A DNA stretch of 64,000 nt. Origin: Macrotis lagotis (lineage: Eukaryota > Chordata > Mammalia > Peramelemorphia > Peramelidae). Of this stretch, positions 1 to 10,585 are shown piece by piece (positions within the stretch are counted from its first letter, which is position 1; every line of letters starts with the position of its first letter). Location of the stretch: positions 224,709,564 through 224,773,563 of the forward strand of contig NC_133663.1 of NCBI RefSeq assembly GCF_037893015.1, in the 5' to 3' direction. A model generated the notes under the pieces. That model saw only the letters and a program-made list of their open reading frames with translations, did no database searches and had not been told where the DNA came from. A program made the position numbers and the translations under genes.

Positions 1-34
1 TGAACCACCACCTCTAGATAAATAATAATATATT

Positions 35-141
35 ATATGGTGGTTTAAAATTTGCAAAGTGATTTACATACATCATCTCATTTGAGTCTCACAAAGTCCT
101 TATGAGATGGGTATATCTCTCTTTTTTGGGGGATCCAAACC

Positions 142-207
<66 letters not shown>

Positions 208-420
208 GTGAACTTCCAGCATAAAAATGTCCTTCAATAATGAATATTGACAACTACTCTGTAATTTATAATCTTAGGTAGTTGTCTGAGGACTTTGAGA
301 GATTAAGCAATTTATCTATAATTATATAGATAGTGAGTGTTAGAAGTAGTACTTAAACCCAGACCTTCTTCATTGCTAGGTCAACCTTTTATCTACTATA
401 GCACTGAATCTCTCAAAGCA
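35..420 (-). repeat. CORE-SINE (MIR-like) fossil split by a microsatellite
   Basis: Both flanks of the TG/AG microsatellite read as one minus-strand CORE-SINE. The left part has the 'GCAAAGTGATTTACATACAT' type tail and the right part the 'TTAAGCAATTTATCTATAAT' body with 'ACTTAAACCCAGACC' near the tRNA-like head. Strongly decayed, so this is an old copy. A second similar fragment follows at about 421-560. Confidence 0.6.
145..208. repeat. (TG)n(AG)n compound microsatellite
   Basis: An uninterrupted TG run of about 21 units (145-186) switches directly to an AG run of about 11 units (187-208). It sits inside an old CORE-SINE. Confidence 0.97.
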
Positions 421-560
421 GGTAATACAGGTATTGCCAACTTTTATGGAGGAAGAAATTGAGAATTTGAGATATAGGATAATTACTAGCAAGTGTGGGA
501 GTCAGAATGTAAACTCATATCTTCCTGATTCCATTTCTAGGGCTTTGTCTGCTATGTCAA
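421..560 (-). repeat. CORE-SINE fragment
   Basis: Minus-strand CORE-SINE remnant: 'GGAGGAAGAAATTGAG', 'TACTAGCAAGTGTGGGAGTC' and a decayed tRNA-like head near 530-560. No TSD seen. Confidence 0.45.
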
Positions 561-689
561 GGTATCTCCCTTTGGTATGACTCTCTCTAGAATCATGTTT
601 ATACATTTCCAACCATTCATTGCATATCTCACCCTGGAAATTTTTAGAGAGCTCCCTCTTCTCATAACATTCAAATAACTTTCACCACT

Positions 690-2005
690 ACCCCCATCCC
701 ATGTGAAATAATAGTTCTTTTCCTTGCCAAGACATACACAAGTGATTCCATTTCAATCTATCTACTGGATGTTTTGCTACTGTCTGTAAACATACCCATC
801 TTTTCCTTACCCTAAAAATAAACCAAGCCCAGTCCACTTGATCCATCCATCTCTGCTAGCTATCATACCACTTATCCAATTCAATCTGTGGTCAAATCAT
901 TCCCTTTATACCTTTTACCATCTCTCTTCTGACACTGCCACTACCCAGGTGCTGGCCATCATCATCTCACAAGTGGACTTTTATAGTAACCAGCTGGTGG
1001 GTATGTCTGACTCCATACTTTACCCACTTCATCCCATCTTCCTTTCAGCTATCAGATTCCTAAAGTGCAGTTGTGATTATGTCACCCTCTATTGCGTCAG
1101 CTTCAATGACTCCATATTACCTCTAAGAGAAAATAAAAAAATTCTCTGGTTTAGCATTTAAAAACTTGTCCCCTTCCTACTTTTACAAGTTTAAGTCTTC
1201 TTATGCCCTATATCTGCTCCATGTTGGTTGGTTGTTGTTCTTCATTCTCAAAAAGTAGTAAAATGACAACATCACTATGTTTGGAATAAGCTACAGTGAG
1301 TCTGATTGTGGTTTATCATATCAGACCAATATGAACTCAGAAGGTGCTGCCACAGATTATAAACTATAAATAGTTTATTAAAAATATTAGATATCTCTAA
1401 ATTTGTACCTCATGTTTCTTTTGACCTTTTGCAATTCTGCTTTGCTCATAGAGCACAGGGCCTTCTTTGATGAGGGCATATTACTCTGGGTAGTCCTGTG
1501 TCAGAGTCTCCCATATTTCAAATAAATTCCACTCAAAGAGACCTTGGGAATGACCTTCTAATGTTTCTTCTGATCTCCATATGAGTCCTTGCCTTGCATG
1601 CATTCTCTCCTCTATGTATTTACTATGTGATCCAGTGACACTGGCCTCTTTGCTATTCCTTCCACCTCACATATCTGGTCTTTTCACCAGAGGTCACTCA
1701 TGCCTGGAACTCTTTCCCTCCTTATCCCTGCCTAGGGATTTCACTAGATTCCTTTGAAGTCTCAAATAAAATTCTACCTTCTGCAGTCTTTCCACTCCCC
1801 CCCAATCTAATGCTTTCCCTCTTCAATTATTTTTTGAATGTATCCTACATATAACTTATTGGTACAAAGTAGTGTGTATATGTTCTCCTTTTCTCATTAG
1901 ACTCTGATTCCTTGAGATCCAGGAATATTAATTCCTTTATTTGTTTTCTTTTATTGCTAGAACAGAGAAAGGCACATAATAAATTCCTATTGATTACATT
2001 TGTTT
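690..2005 (+). pseudogene. L2/CR1-like LINE 3' part (RT C-terminus and 3' end), interrupted
   Basis: Decayed plus-strand LINE fossil. An open stretch at 838-1161 translates to a region resembling the L2 reverse-transcriptase C-terminus: 'TTQVLAIIISQVDFYSNQLV', then 'FLKCSCDYVTLYCVS', where intact elements have a LDYCNSLL-type motif and RSDHVTP. The 3' end follows after a nested insertion: 'TCATGCCTGGAACTC' (about 1698), then near 1905-2005 'TTGAGATCCAGGAATATT' and 'AAGGCACATAATAAATTCC', which match the usual L2 ending (start of the tail, 'agggcaggga', 'gcacatagtaggcgc'). A fragment of another LINE (1228-1612) splits it. No frame is intact over the full length. Old and inactive. Confidence 0.65.
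1228..1612 (-). pseudogene. 3' end of zinc-finger-type non-LTR LINE, nested in L2
   Basis: Antisense 3' terminus of the same LINE family seen at 44.0-45.3 kb. Read on the minus strand it corresponds to the RT C-terminal region (SLK.FGID..TW, REGAVLYEQSRIEVAQKK-type residues, heavily decayed) and ends at the terminus read on plus as 'TTGTTGTTCTTCATTCTC'. The same ending occurs at 57,768. It interrupts the L2 fossil, so it inserted later. Confidence 0.6.
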
Positions 2006-2093
2006 TGACTTGCTATTCCAGTAAATCCACACATAACTAATGGTAAACACTCCTTCCCAAAATCATCTCTTCCTTCCAAAATCCCTACTTTTG

Positions 2094-2246
2094 AATTTTT
2101 TTTTATTTATTTAAGGTAGTGGGGTTAAGTGACTTGTCCAAGGTCACATAGCTAGGCAATTATTAAGTGTCTGAGGTCAAGTTTGAATTCAGGTCCTCCT
2201 GACTCCAGGACCAGTTCTCTTTCCACTGTGCCACCTAGCTGCCCCC
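2094..2246 (-). mobile_element. tRNA-derived SINE, A-tailed, with TSD
   Basis: Full-length minus-strand copy of the window's commonest SINE. The tRNA-like head ends in 'GGGGGCAGCTAGGTGGCACA' (reverse complement of about 2227-2246), a B-box-like 'GAATTCAAACTT' follows, then the body and an A-rich tail at 2094. A 16-bp target-site duplication (2078-2093 and 2247-2262, 'AAARTCCCTACTTTTG', one mismatch) defines the insertion exactly. Confidence 0.92.
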
Positions 2247-2262
2247 AAAGTCCCTACTTTTG

Positions 2263-3010
2263 TTGATGCTACCATGTAGCACCCAGTATTAGCTGGGTCA
2301 GGTTGTCATTACTTAACCAAATGTGTACATAATCTGTTAACTTATTGATCACAAGATAATGAAACAATAAAATGTTAGAAGATGCTTTTGGTACTCAGGT
2401 CAGAGGACCTGGGTTTGAATTTCTGTTCTGTCACTACTGTCTACCTTCAAAGACCATTTTCCTGTTTCTGAGGACATGGAGTTTTTGTGGAATGACCTCT
2501 AGTACTTCCCTTGAATCAAGAAACTCCATGAAAATAAAAGTCATAGCTGATCTGAAATTTGACACTCTGTAGTCCTAATGCTGATCCCTGGATCTCTTAT
2601 CTGTGGGATAAGTCCACATTATAACTCTATGTTTTTTTTTGTCTTCTCTTCTTCAGGTTAAATATTTTCAGCGACTTCAACCGTGCCTTATATGGCATGA
2701 CTAAGGTTAAAGTAAGTCCCAAGGTCTCATGGATTGTTAATGGCAAAGCTGAAATCTGAACCCAGGTCCTTTGATTCTGAATCCTTTTATTTAGTCATAG
2801 AGCTTACAATCTACATGGGGAGATATTGCATATATATATAATATAAAATCTATATTTTATAACCTATATATTATAATGTATAAAGCACATAATATGTTAT
2901 TAACATGGGGAGGTATTATATATATTTATATAAAATATCTCTTCATGTAGGTTATAAACTCTATGACTAAATCAATCATTCATATACATACATATGAATA
3001 TATGTATAAC
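2263..3010. other. No gene: CORE-SINE fragment and AT-rich hairpin
   Basis: No coding signal. About 2655-2785 is a minus-strand CORE-SINE fragment ('AAATCTGAACCCAGGTCC'). About 2789-2972 is AT-rich and forms a long imperfect inverted repeat (see findings). The rest is unassigned. Confidence 0.6.
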
Positions 3011-3017
3011 AATAATA

Positions 3018-3215
3018 GGGCCAAGCGAAGTAGTAGATAGAGCATGGGGATTCAAATCTGGTCTCAGATATTTACTTGCTGTTTGACCTTGGATGTCATT
3101 TAATTCTGTTTACCTCAGTTTTACCATCTGTAAAATGAGCTGGAGAAAGAAATCACAAACCACTCCAGTATCTTTGCCAAGAAAACCCCAAAAAGGGGTC
3201 ACAAAAAATCATACA
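3018..3215 (+). mobile_element. SINE with RTE/BovB-like 3' tail
   Basis: tRNA-like head ('GATTCAAATCTGGTCTCAGA'), middle 'CATCTGTAAAATGAGCTGGA' and a tail 'CACTCCAGTATCTTTGCCAA' then 'CCCCAAAAAGGGGTCAC'. The tail resembles the 3' end of RTE/BovB LINEs, suggesting mobilisation by an RTE partner. No clear TSD. Confidence 0.7.
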
Positions 3216-3464
3216 TAGCAATAACAATAATAAATGGCAGCATGCTATTAAGTGTCAAGGAAATAATACAGACAATTAGTACCAGAGGACTTCAGAGAAG
3301 GAAGAAATCAATGTTAAGTCAGAGAAGTTAGGAAAAGTTTGGTGGAGGTTGTGAAATTTAAAGAACCAAACCTTAAATCTGTCTGAGGTCATTTTTGAAC
3401 TCAAGAAGTGTTATCTTTAGGTCAGGTGCTCTACCTACTTTGCCACCTAGTTGACATAATTGTA

Positions 3465-3695
3465 GAAAAGTAGAAAGAGGTTTGTTATTAGAGAATCTGA
3501 ATTTCACATAAACTCTGGGTTTATAAACTGTAAGGATCTTGGGCATAGTTCAAATTTTTAGAATCTCAGTTCTGCATCTCTAAAATGGGAATAATACATG
3601 ATTGCCTACTTTTGTCATCGGGCTACTATAAATCAAATGACATAATGTGTAAAATGCTTTATAAACTATGAATATCAGTATACATGCCAGCTATT
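3465..3695 (+). repeat. CORE-SINE (MIR-like) fossil
   Basis: Decayed MIR-type sequence with 'CATCTCTAAAATGGGAATAA' and 'GTGTAAAATGCTTTATAAAC', matching the CORE and 3' part of MIR. No TSD. Confidence 0.55.
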
Positions 3696-4570
3696 TTTCC
3701 TAAACTCAGTATGCATGATTTTTAAAATAAAATTTTGCTTATGGGTATTATTAATACATTTTTAACCAAATTACTCTTTGATGGTTCATTAATGTCCTAA
3801 AACTATGGCAGTTAGATTATATATTTTGATTTTTCTATAGTCAATAACTATATTAAAATGAGTAAATAAAAATACCAAATGCTATAATTACAACAATTAG
3901 CAAAAAATTGCTATACTAAGAGTTTAGGGGGTATTTATGTATTGTTAAGCTCTGCCCTGACAAATTTCTTTCCTAGAAATAGCTACTGAGAATCATGATT
4001 ATGCTCCTTCTCCTGTCTTTGGAGATCTACAAGAATCTGCTTGCAGTAATTTGTAAAAACCTGGTCCAGCTTCTTGGAAAAGGACAGAAAATTGGGAAAA
4101 GATCTAGTGATGCTTAAAAGACTCAGTGGGAATTGTTGATGTGAATGAGAGACACAGGGCAGAAGAGAGGCAAATGACTACAGAATTAGCAGGTCAGTCT
4201 GGAGCAAAAAACAGGGACCCGTTTGATTAGATAAAGAAAGAAGTAGTCTCTGAGTCATCTGTAGATGTTCTTTATGTTTGGTGGTATGGGACTGGGGGAC
4301 CTGAGTGCAAGATAACAGAAGGTTCTGAAAGGGGAGATACTTATATAAACCTTAATTCATGATGTTACAATTGTAACTCTCTGTTTAGGCTCCAGGGTGA
4401 GCCTGTCAGGATACAGTTGGCTTGAGAGCAGGTGACCATCGCAATTTGCTAGAGTAGAGCTGAAATATGAGGAAAAAATGAACTATAGAATAGTGAAGCT
4501 AACTTAGTTTCTGAGATGGGATAGCAGAGTGTGGTGGTAAACCATGGCATATTTGCTGAATATAGAGATT
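3696..4570. other. No gene or repeat recognised
   Basis: AT-rich, unassigned. No long open frame, no splice-bounded exon candidate and no repeat family that I recognise. Confidence 0.5.
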
Positions 4571-4574
4571 AGGA

Positions 4575-4790
4575 CCAGGCAACTAGATGGCTCAGTGGAA
4601 AGAGTCTGACTTCAGACACTTACTAGGTAAGTGTCTTACCCTGGGTAAATCACTTAAGCCTCTTTGCCTCAGTTTCCTCATCTGTAAAATGAACTAGAGA
4701 AGGAAATGACAAAGGACTCCAGTATCTTTGTCAAGAAAATTCCAAATGGGGTCATGAAGAGTTAGATTCAACTCAATAACAATAAAGGTG
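4575..4790 (+). mobile_element. SINE with RTE/BovB-like 3' tail
   Basis: Head 'AGGCAACTAGATGGCTCAGT', body 'CCTCATCTGTAAAATGAACT', tail 'CTCCAGTATCTTTGTCAAGA' and 'CCAAATGGGGTCATGAAGAG'. The tail ends in an AAC/AAT-rich stretch as in RTE-mobilised SINEs. Confidence 0.75.
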
Positions 4791-5467
4791 TTAACAACAG
4801 TGAGAAACTACCAGAAGAGAGCTTCTGCAGCATTAAAAAACCATCAATAGGAAGTGAACCCAAGTCTCCTTTCTTTGCTAGAATCACATTAAGGCTAATA
4901 CTGTAAGTCACTGAGCCTTCAATAATAATAACAGGAGATAATAAATTATTCATATAGCTCTTTACAGATTCTTTGTGAAATATAGTCTCAGAGATCCAAT
5001 GTGAGTCTTAACTACAGAAATAAAACTTATCTAAGTTCTGAAATCTTGTAAGTCTACTTGTAAGAGTAGCTGGGGTCACTCTTGGGGGAGTGACAAATAT
5101 TCAGGTTCCCAAGTTCCTTATTAGTGATGATCAACAAGTCAGAGAAATGGAAGTTCCCCATAGTATAGCTAGATCCTTCATATTAGGGGAGAGTTTAAGT
5201 CAAGAATTACATTTAAAAAATAAGAAAGGATAATTCAATATTTTTTTTCATTCTAAACAATGCCGTGGGATTACATTGCAAAAAATTCCAGGGTTCATCA
5301 CTAGATTTTGTTTTGTGAGGGGGCAGCAGAATTTTAGGGAAAGCATTTCATTCCTGGCAATTTATGACTATTGATTATATTTTGAATAGATAAATCTCCT
5401 TATTATACTAATTTTCCTTATAAGACTCCAAATAGAGGCTATAATAGTCCACCATTCTAAATTTCTG
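4791..5467. other. No gene or repeat recognised
   Basis: Unassigned DNA between the RTE-tailed SINE and the HAL1 copy A target site. Nothing coding is visible on either strand. Confidence 0.5.
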
Positions 5468-5482
5468 ATTTCAATCTATTTC
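5468..5482. repeat. Target-site duplication of HAL1 copy A (with 8655-8669)
   Basis: 'ATTTCAATCTATTTC' at 5468-5482 is repeated as 'ATTTCAAACTATTTC' at 8655-8669, immediately outside the element ends. Fourteen of 15 bases agree. Confidence 0.9.
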
Positions 5483-5657
5483 TTTTTTTAATTTAATATT
5501 TATTTTTCCTCATTTTGTACAAATAATATTTTTATACATTAATAAAATATTCTTGTTTAAGAGAAAACAAAATACCCCCCCCAAAAAAATATAGACTCGC
5601 TTGAGTGATAAAGTAAAGTGGAGAGAAAAAAATTAAAATTAAAATAAAAAAAATAAA

Positions 5658-5791
5658 TGGCCAGGTGGTGCAGTGGATGGAGCACCAGCCCTGGAACCAG
5701 GAGCACCCAAGCCCAAATCCGGCCCTGTACACCCAACAATCACCCAGCTGTGTAACATGCAAGCCACCCCAACCCCATTGCCCTGCAAAAA
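5658..5791 (+). repeat. SINE-derived block 3 inside HAL1 A
   Basis: Sense SINE sequence antisense to its host HAL1: 'GGCCAGGTGGTGCAGTGGAT' head, 'CACCCAGCTGTG' body and 'CCCCATTGCCCTGCAAAAA' end. The same block is at the homologous place in copies B and C, so it is part of the element and not a later insertion. Confidence 0.85.
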
Positions 5792-5843
5792 TAAAAAAAA
5801 AAGAAAATAAAAACCCAAAATAAAATAAAATAGTAATAATAGT

Positions 5844-5978
5844 AGGGGAGGCTGGGTGGTGGACAGAGCACTGGCCTTTGAGACAGGAGCACCCAGGTCC
5901 AAATTCGGCTTCAGACACCCAACGATCACCCTGCTATGTGACCCCAGGCAGGCCACCCAGCCCCATTTGCCCTGCAAC
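5844..5978 (+). repeat. SINE-derived block 2 inside HAL1 A
   Basis: 'GGAGGCTGGGTGGTGGACAG' head, then 'GGTCCAAATTCGGCTTCAGA' (B-box region) and 'CACCCAGCCCCATTTGCCCT' end. Present in all three HAL1 copies. More GC-rich than free SINEs. Confidence 0.85.
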
Positions 5979-6196
5979 CTCCCCCAAAAGAATAATAATA
6001 AAAAATGCGCTTCGGTCTATGTTCCAACACCACCAACTCTGTCGCGGGTGGATCACATTCTTTATGATAAGTCCATCACAAAAGTTACTTCCATATTTTT
6101 CCACCCTTGCCATTGCTGATTGCAACTCCCTCCTTTCATATTTCGTCACTTCCATGTACTATATTTTCTCTCTCCTGTCATTCTGACTCTTCTGTA

Positions 6197-6340
6197 GGGC
6201 AGCTGAGTGGCACAGCAGACAGATCCCTGGCCCTGTGGCCAAGAGGCCTGGAGCCCCCATGCCACCCCTTAGGCCCAGCATCCATCTGGCCGTTTGGTCC
6301 CAGACAGGCCCTCCAATCGCAGCCCCTTGCAAGAAATAAA
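6197..6340 (+). repeat. SINE-derived block 1 inside HAL1 A
   Basis: 'GGGCAGCTGAGTGGCACAGC' head and 'AGCCCCTTGCAAGAAATAAA' end. It is the most diverged of the three embedded SINE blocks but is shared by copies B and C. Confidence 0.8.
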
Positions 6341-6849
6341 AGAAGAAATGTGTTATATCTGACCACTCTCCCCTTATGGTCCATCCTTTCCTCCATCATT
6401 CACATCCCTACCCCTTCCCCTGTCCCCCTCTCTCTCCTTCTTACTCCATATGTCTATACCCCATTGAGTATATATGCTGTTTTCTCTCCTAGTAACCTCT
6501 GATGAGAGTGTAGATTCCCTCATTCCCCCTTGACTTCCCCCCTTCCATATCATTGCAATAGCTCATTGTATTAAAGAAAAATCTTGTTATATGAAATATC
6601 TTGGCCTATTCCCCCATCTCCTTTTTCTTTCTCCCATTATATTCCCCTTTTTTCTATTGACTCCATTTTTACACCATATTTTATCTTCAAATTCAGCTTT
6701 CTCCTGTGCTTCATTTATAAAAGCTCCTTCTACTTGTTCTGTTAATTGAGAAGGTTCATATGAGTATTATCAATGCCATTTTTCTATACAGGAATACATG
6801 CAGTTCATCATCAATAAGTCCCTCATATTTTCCCCTTCTCCTCCAATCT

Positions 6850-7911
6850 CTATGCTTCACCTGACTCCTGTATTTGAAGATCCAACCATTCCAACAGGAA
6901 CATTTGAAATTCCCTTGGTTCATTGAAAGTCCATCTTTTTCCCTGGAAGAGGACATTCAGTTTTGCTGGGTAGTTGATTCTCTGTTGCATTCTAAGTTCT
7001 TTTGCCTTCCAGTGTATTATATTCCAAGCCCTATGAGCTTTTAATGTAGTTGGTACTAAGTCCTGTGAGATCCTCACTGCAGCAAAATGATAATTGAATT
7101 GTATCCTTCTGGCTGCTTGCAATATTTTCTCTTTCACTTGGGAGTTCTGGAACTTGGCTATAATATTCCTGGGGGCTGTTATTTTTTGATCTCTTTCTCG
7201 GGGAGATTGGTGGATTCTCTCCATTTCTATTTTGCCTTCTGCTTCTAGGATATCAGGGCAATTTTCCTGTAGTAATTCTTTGACAATGATGTCAAGACTC
7301 TTTTCCTCATCATGACTTTCAGGTATTCCAATAATTTTTAAATTATATTTCCTAAATCTGTTTTCCATATCAGTTGTTTTTTCAATGAGATGTTTCACAT
7401 TTTCTTCTAATTTTTCATTCTTTTGGTTTTCAAGTATAGAGTCATGATTTCTTGTAAATTCAGCAATCTGCCTGAGTTCTGTTCTTTGTCTGAAGGATTT
7501 GTTTTCCTCAGAGAGCTTTCCTATCTCTTTTCCATCTTGCCAATTCTGCTTTTTAAAACATTCTTCTCCTCAATAACTTTTTGAACTGTTTTATCCATTT
7601 GACCTAAGCTGGTTTTTAGCATGCAATTTTCTTCAGCATTTTTTTGGATTTCCTTGACTAAGCTGCTGACTTCATTTTCATGTTTTTCCTGCATCTCTCT
7701 CATTTCTTTTCCCAGTTTTTCTTCTATCTCCCTCATTTGATTTTCAAAGTCTTTTTTGAGTCATAGCCTGAGCCCAATTTCTGTTATTCTTGGAGTCTTT
7801 AGATGCAGGGGCTTGTGCTTCCTCATCTTCAGACGGAGTATTTTGATCCTTTTTGGGTTCACAGGCAAAGTACTTCTCAATGGTGTTCCTGTTTTTTCTC
7901 TGCTTACTCAT
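6850..7911 (-). pseudogene. HAL1 copy A ORF1 (L1 ORF1p-like RNA-binding protein), broken
   Basis: L1 ORF1p family: a trimeric RNA-binding, nucleic-acid-chaperone protein that coats element RNA in cytoplasmic particles. The start is the ATG at 7911-7909 (MSKQRN-type N-terminus, best read in copy C) and the stop is at 6852-6850 after 'QIQESGEA'. About 353 codons. Order: short basic N-terminus; a long coiled coil (MREMQEKHENEVSSLVKEIQ, then LKSRIGKMEK); an RRM-like domain (NLKIIGIPESHDEEKSLDII); and the C-terminal domain (NIIAKFQNSQVKEKILQAAR, ending LFQGKRWTFNEPREFQMFLL). Frame breaks separate the coiled-coil part from the RRM/CTD part: long open stretches cover only 7736-7521 and 7398-6850. 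Non-functional. No ORF2 follows. Confidence 0.88.
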
Positions 7912-8654
7912 TTTCCCAGCCTGAGCCTGGTTTTGGGGTGCTTCCTGAGCTTTTGGGACACTTCCACAAGGATCTCAGTGTGTGAGGCTCTGTCCTCCCT
8001 CCTGGTCTGTGAATGACCATAAGCGCCCCCCCTGCCATTGGGCTGAGGTGGGGGGGTGCCCTGTTGTTCTATTGGGGGGGCAAGACTGAGATCAGGATCG
8101 GAATGTGGTCAGAGCCCCAGATTCCTGTTCCAGGGACAGAGGACAGAGCTAGGCAGTCTCTCTTCACTCCCCTCCCTAGGTTCAGTGGGCTCATGCCCTG
8201 GGGGCTCCTGCTTACTGGCTCTGCCTGCTTCTGTTTCCTGGATTTTGACTGCCTTGGCCATGTCCTGAGGGCTTGGCTTCACATCCTCACTCTGGCAGAG
8301 GTTCCCCCAAGTTGTGCTTGGTGCTCCCGGCGTGTAAATCAGGAAACTCCCCCACTGCTGTGAGCTGCAGCTCCCAGCGCCCTGGGGATGCCTCCAGGAG
8401 GCTGGAGGTCTTTCACTCTGTTGGGCCACCCCTCTGGTGGGCTAACCCTGTGGTGGGCTACCCCTCTGTCCCCCAGGGGAGCAGATCCTTTCTGTTTTTT
8501 TCCAGGTTACCTTGAGTAGGAGAACTGCCTTACTGGGTCCCTCTGTGGGTTCTGTCTCTCAAAAATTTAGTTAGAGTCCTTAGTTTATAAGTTTTTATGA
8601 GAGAGCACCTAAGAGACAATCCTCTCTTGTCACCATCTTGGCTCTGCCCCCCCA

Positions 8655-8669
8655 ATTTCAAACTATTTC
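8655..8669. repeat. Target-site duplication of HAL1 copy A (right copy)
   Basis: Partner of 5468-5482. It lies next to the G-rich 5' end of the element. Confidence 0.9.
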
Positions 8670-9300
8670 AACAAAAAGTTTTGTTTATTAAGTACACAGC
8701 TCTATGCAAGATACTGAGGTTTCAAGGATAAAAATTGAATGCTAGAATGGATAGTAAGAGAGGGTAGATTAATAAATATCTAGACAAGGAGGCAGTGACT
8801 ACAAAGATCCATTAGCAAATCATCAAAAACAGATCATTCCAAACTAACTTTATTTCTGTCCTCCCAACCTCCCACCCCAGGTTACTAAATTTGTAGATCA
8901 GAGCATGACTAGAGATAAGTTAACTAGATTTTAACAAAATATTTGATAATGTGTTATAGGTCAGTATTTTATAAAAGATGGAAATGTGAATGACTGATGA
9001 AATCATAGGTCCTATCTCTATCCTTATTTCTGTTTTAATATCAGATGGGCAGGAGGTTTCTTATAGACTGTCCCGTGGAACTCAGCTTGTCCCAGGACCA
9101 TTTAACATTTATATCAGTCATTGGATAAAGGTATATTTGGAGTGTTTATTAAATTCACAAATGATGCTCAGTTGGGAGAGAGAGCCAAGAGCCAAAAAAA
9201 ATTTTGACAAGCTAGATTATCAGGATTAATCTAACAATTCAATATAGATAAATATGAAATCTTGTATTTCATTTTAAAAATATGAATCCAATGTGGATAA
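8670..9300. other. No gene recognised
   Basis: Unassigned DNA. The open stretch at 8990-9229 has no recognisable domain, and the surroundings ('TAAATTCACAAATGATGCTC') look like repeat debris. Confidence 0.45.
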
Positions 9301-9304
9301 GGAA

Positions 9305-9545
9305 TAGTTAGAAAGCAGGTGTCCTGAAAAAGATGATCAGGGAGATAGGTCTATAGTTTTCTTTCTCTGTTTTAACTCTTCCTGGTTTAGGTATCAGCAC
9401 CATATTGGTTTTATAGAAAGAGTTAGGCAGAGTTCCATCTTCCCCTATTTTTCCAAAGAGTTTTTATAGAATTGGAACCAATTGTTCCTTAAATATTTGG
9501 TAGAATTCACTTGTGAATCCATCAGGCCTTGGAGATTCAAGACTG
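9305..9545 (-). pseudogene. L1 ORF2 reverse-transcriptase fragment
   Basis: Read on the minus strand, this matches the L1 ORF2 block just before RT motifs. It shows residues like SPGPDGFT.EFYQ, then LPNSFYK.NMVLIP and KENYRPISL, seen on plus as 'GTGAATCCATCAGGCCTTGG' and 'TTCCATCTTCCCCTATTTTT'. Only about 80 codons remain, with decay and no flanking ORF2 sequence. An old L1 fragment. Confidence 0.7.
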
Positions 9546-9719
9546 ACTTGATGGGTGATCAGTTTCTTCTCTTTGGAGAGCTTTAAACAGAAACTGAACA
9601 TTTTATAATTAAAGATGCTATACTGGGGATTTCTTTTAAGTATGATGAACTAGATAGCCACTGAAGACTCTTCCAACTTTAAAATTATGCAGTTGTCTAT
9701 CTCTGGAAAACTCTCCCTT

Positions 9720-9970
9720 CCCTTGTTGTTCAGTTTCATCTGACTCTTCATGACCCCATTTGAAATTTTCATGGCAAACATACTGGAATAGTTTGCCATT
9801 TCCTTCCTCAATGTATTTTACCAATGAGAAAACTGAAGCAAACAAGGTTATGTAACATACCCAAGGTCACACAGTGAGAAAGAGTCTGAGAGCAGATCTG
9901 AACTCAGGAAGATGAGTCTTTCTGACTGTGGGCCTGTTACTCTATCTACTCCACCTCCTAGCTGCTCTTC
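9720..9970 (-). mobile_element. SINE with RTE-like tail (antisense)
   Basis: Minus-strand copy: the tail reads on plus as 'TCATGACCCCATTTGAAATT', the body 'CCAAGGTCACACAGTGAGAA' and the head ends near 9963 at 'CCTCCTAGCTGCTC'. Moderately decayed. Confidence 0.75.
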
Positions 9971-10115
9971 CCTTATCTTGACAAATATATTTAATCAGGA
10001 TTTATATATTAGGACTTATTTTGATTTCATTACTTGAACACCGAGTCTTATGATAGTAAAATGAATAGAGTTTTAACATGTTTTTCATTGTATGTGCCAA
10101 TGAGGAAGTTTGTGA

Positions 10116-10151
10116 TGTGTGTGTGTGTATGTGTGTGTGTGTGTGTGTGTA
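10116..10151. repeat. (TG)n microsatellite
   Basis: TG run with one TA interruption. Confidence 0.95.
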
Positions 10152-10435
10152 TGAAACAGCAAATTTTGTAGAAATTATCTTTGTGACTGACAGCTGCATT
10201 CTTTATCATGAAAAGAATTTTCATGAAGAATAAAAGCTCATTCATTTTATAGCATTCCATCCAAAACTTCTTTCATCAGTGAAACAATTCCTTTGAATTT
10301 CACTAGACAAAAGTTTGATATGCAAGCTATTGATGTGAAAATTCCAATTCATAAATATTAAAATTAAAAGCATTCTATTTATGAAAATAAGATCTATCAT
10401 TCCCACTAAAGATAGTGACAAGGAGAGGAATTTTA

Positions 10436-10585
10436 TTTTTTTTATTTTTGCAAGGCAAATGGGGTTAAGTGGCTTGCCCAAGGTCGCATAGCTAGGTAAT
10501 TATTAGGTGTCTGAGGCCATATTTGAACTCAGGTACTCCTGACTCCAGGGCCGGTGCTTTATCCACTGCACCACCTAGGTGCCCC
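10436..10585 (-). mobile_element. tRNA-derived SINE, A-tailed, with TSD
   Basis: Full-length minus-strand SINE with intact head ('GGGGCACCTAGGTGGTGCAG' on minus) and body. The 16-bp target-site duplication 'AAGGAGAGGAATTTTA' is perfect (10420-10435 and 10586-10601), so this copy is relatively young. Confidence 0.95.

Larger units (their letters stand above)
5483..8653 (-). mobile_element. HAL1 copy A: full-length ORF1-only L1 relative
   Basis: A 3.2-kb non-LTR element, reading right to left. Its 5' end is near 8653 ('GGGGGGGCAGAGCCAAGATG' on minus). A GC-rich leader (8653-7912), one L1-ORF1-type frame (7911-6850), a long 3' region with three antisense SINE-derived blocks, and an A-rich end at about 5483 follow. 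There is no ORF2. Flanking 15-bp direct repeats at 5468-5482 and 8655-8669 ('ATTTCAAWCTATTTC', one mismatch) are target-site duplications, so both ends are genuine. The layout (ORF1 without ORF2, about 3.2 kb) fits HAL1, the 'half-L1' family known in mammals including marsupials. Two more copies lie at 26,983 and 32,569. ORF1 is broken, so the copy is inactive. Movement presumably relied on L1 machinery in trans (inference). Confidence 0.9.

Noticed and set aside
5532..5977. Hydrophobic 'membrane protein' frames on the minus strand
   Set aside because: They arise from SINE-derived blocks and T-rich linkers in the HAL1 3' region and recur at 32,609-33,133 and 29,684-30,017.
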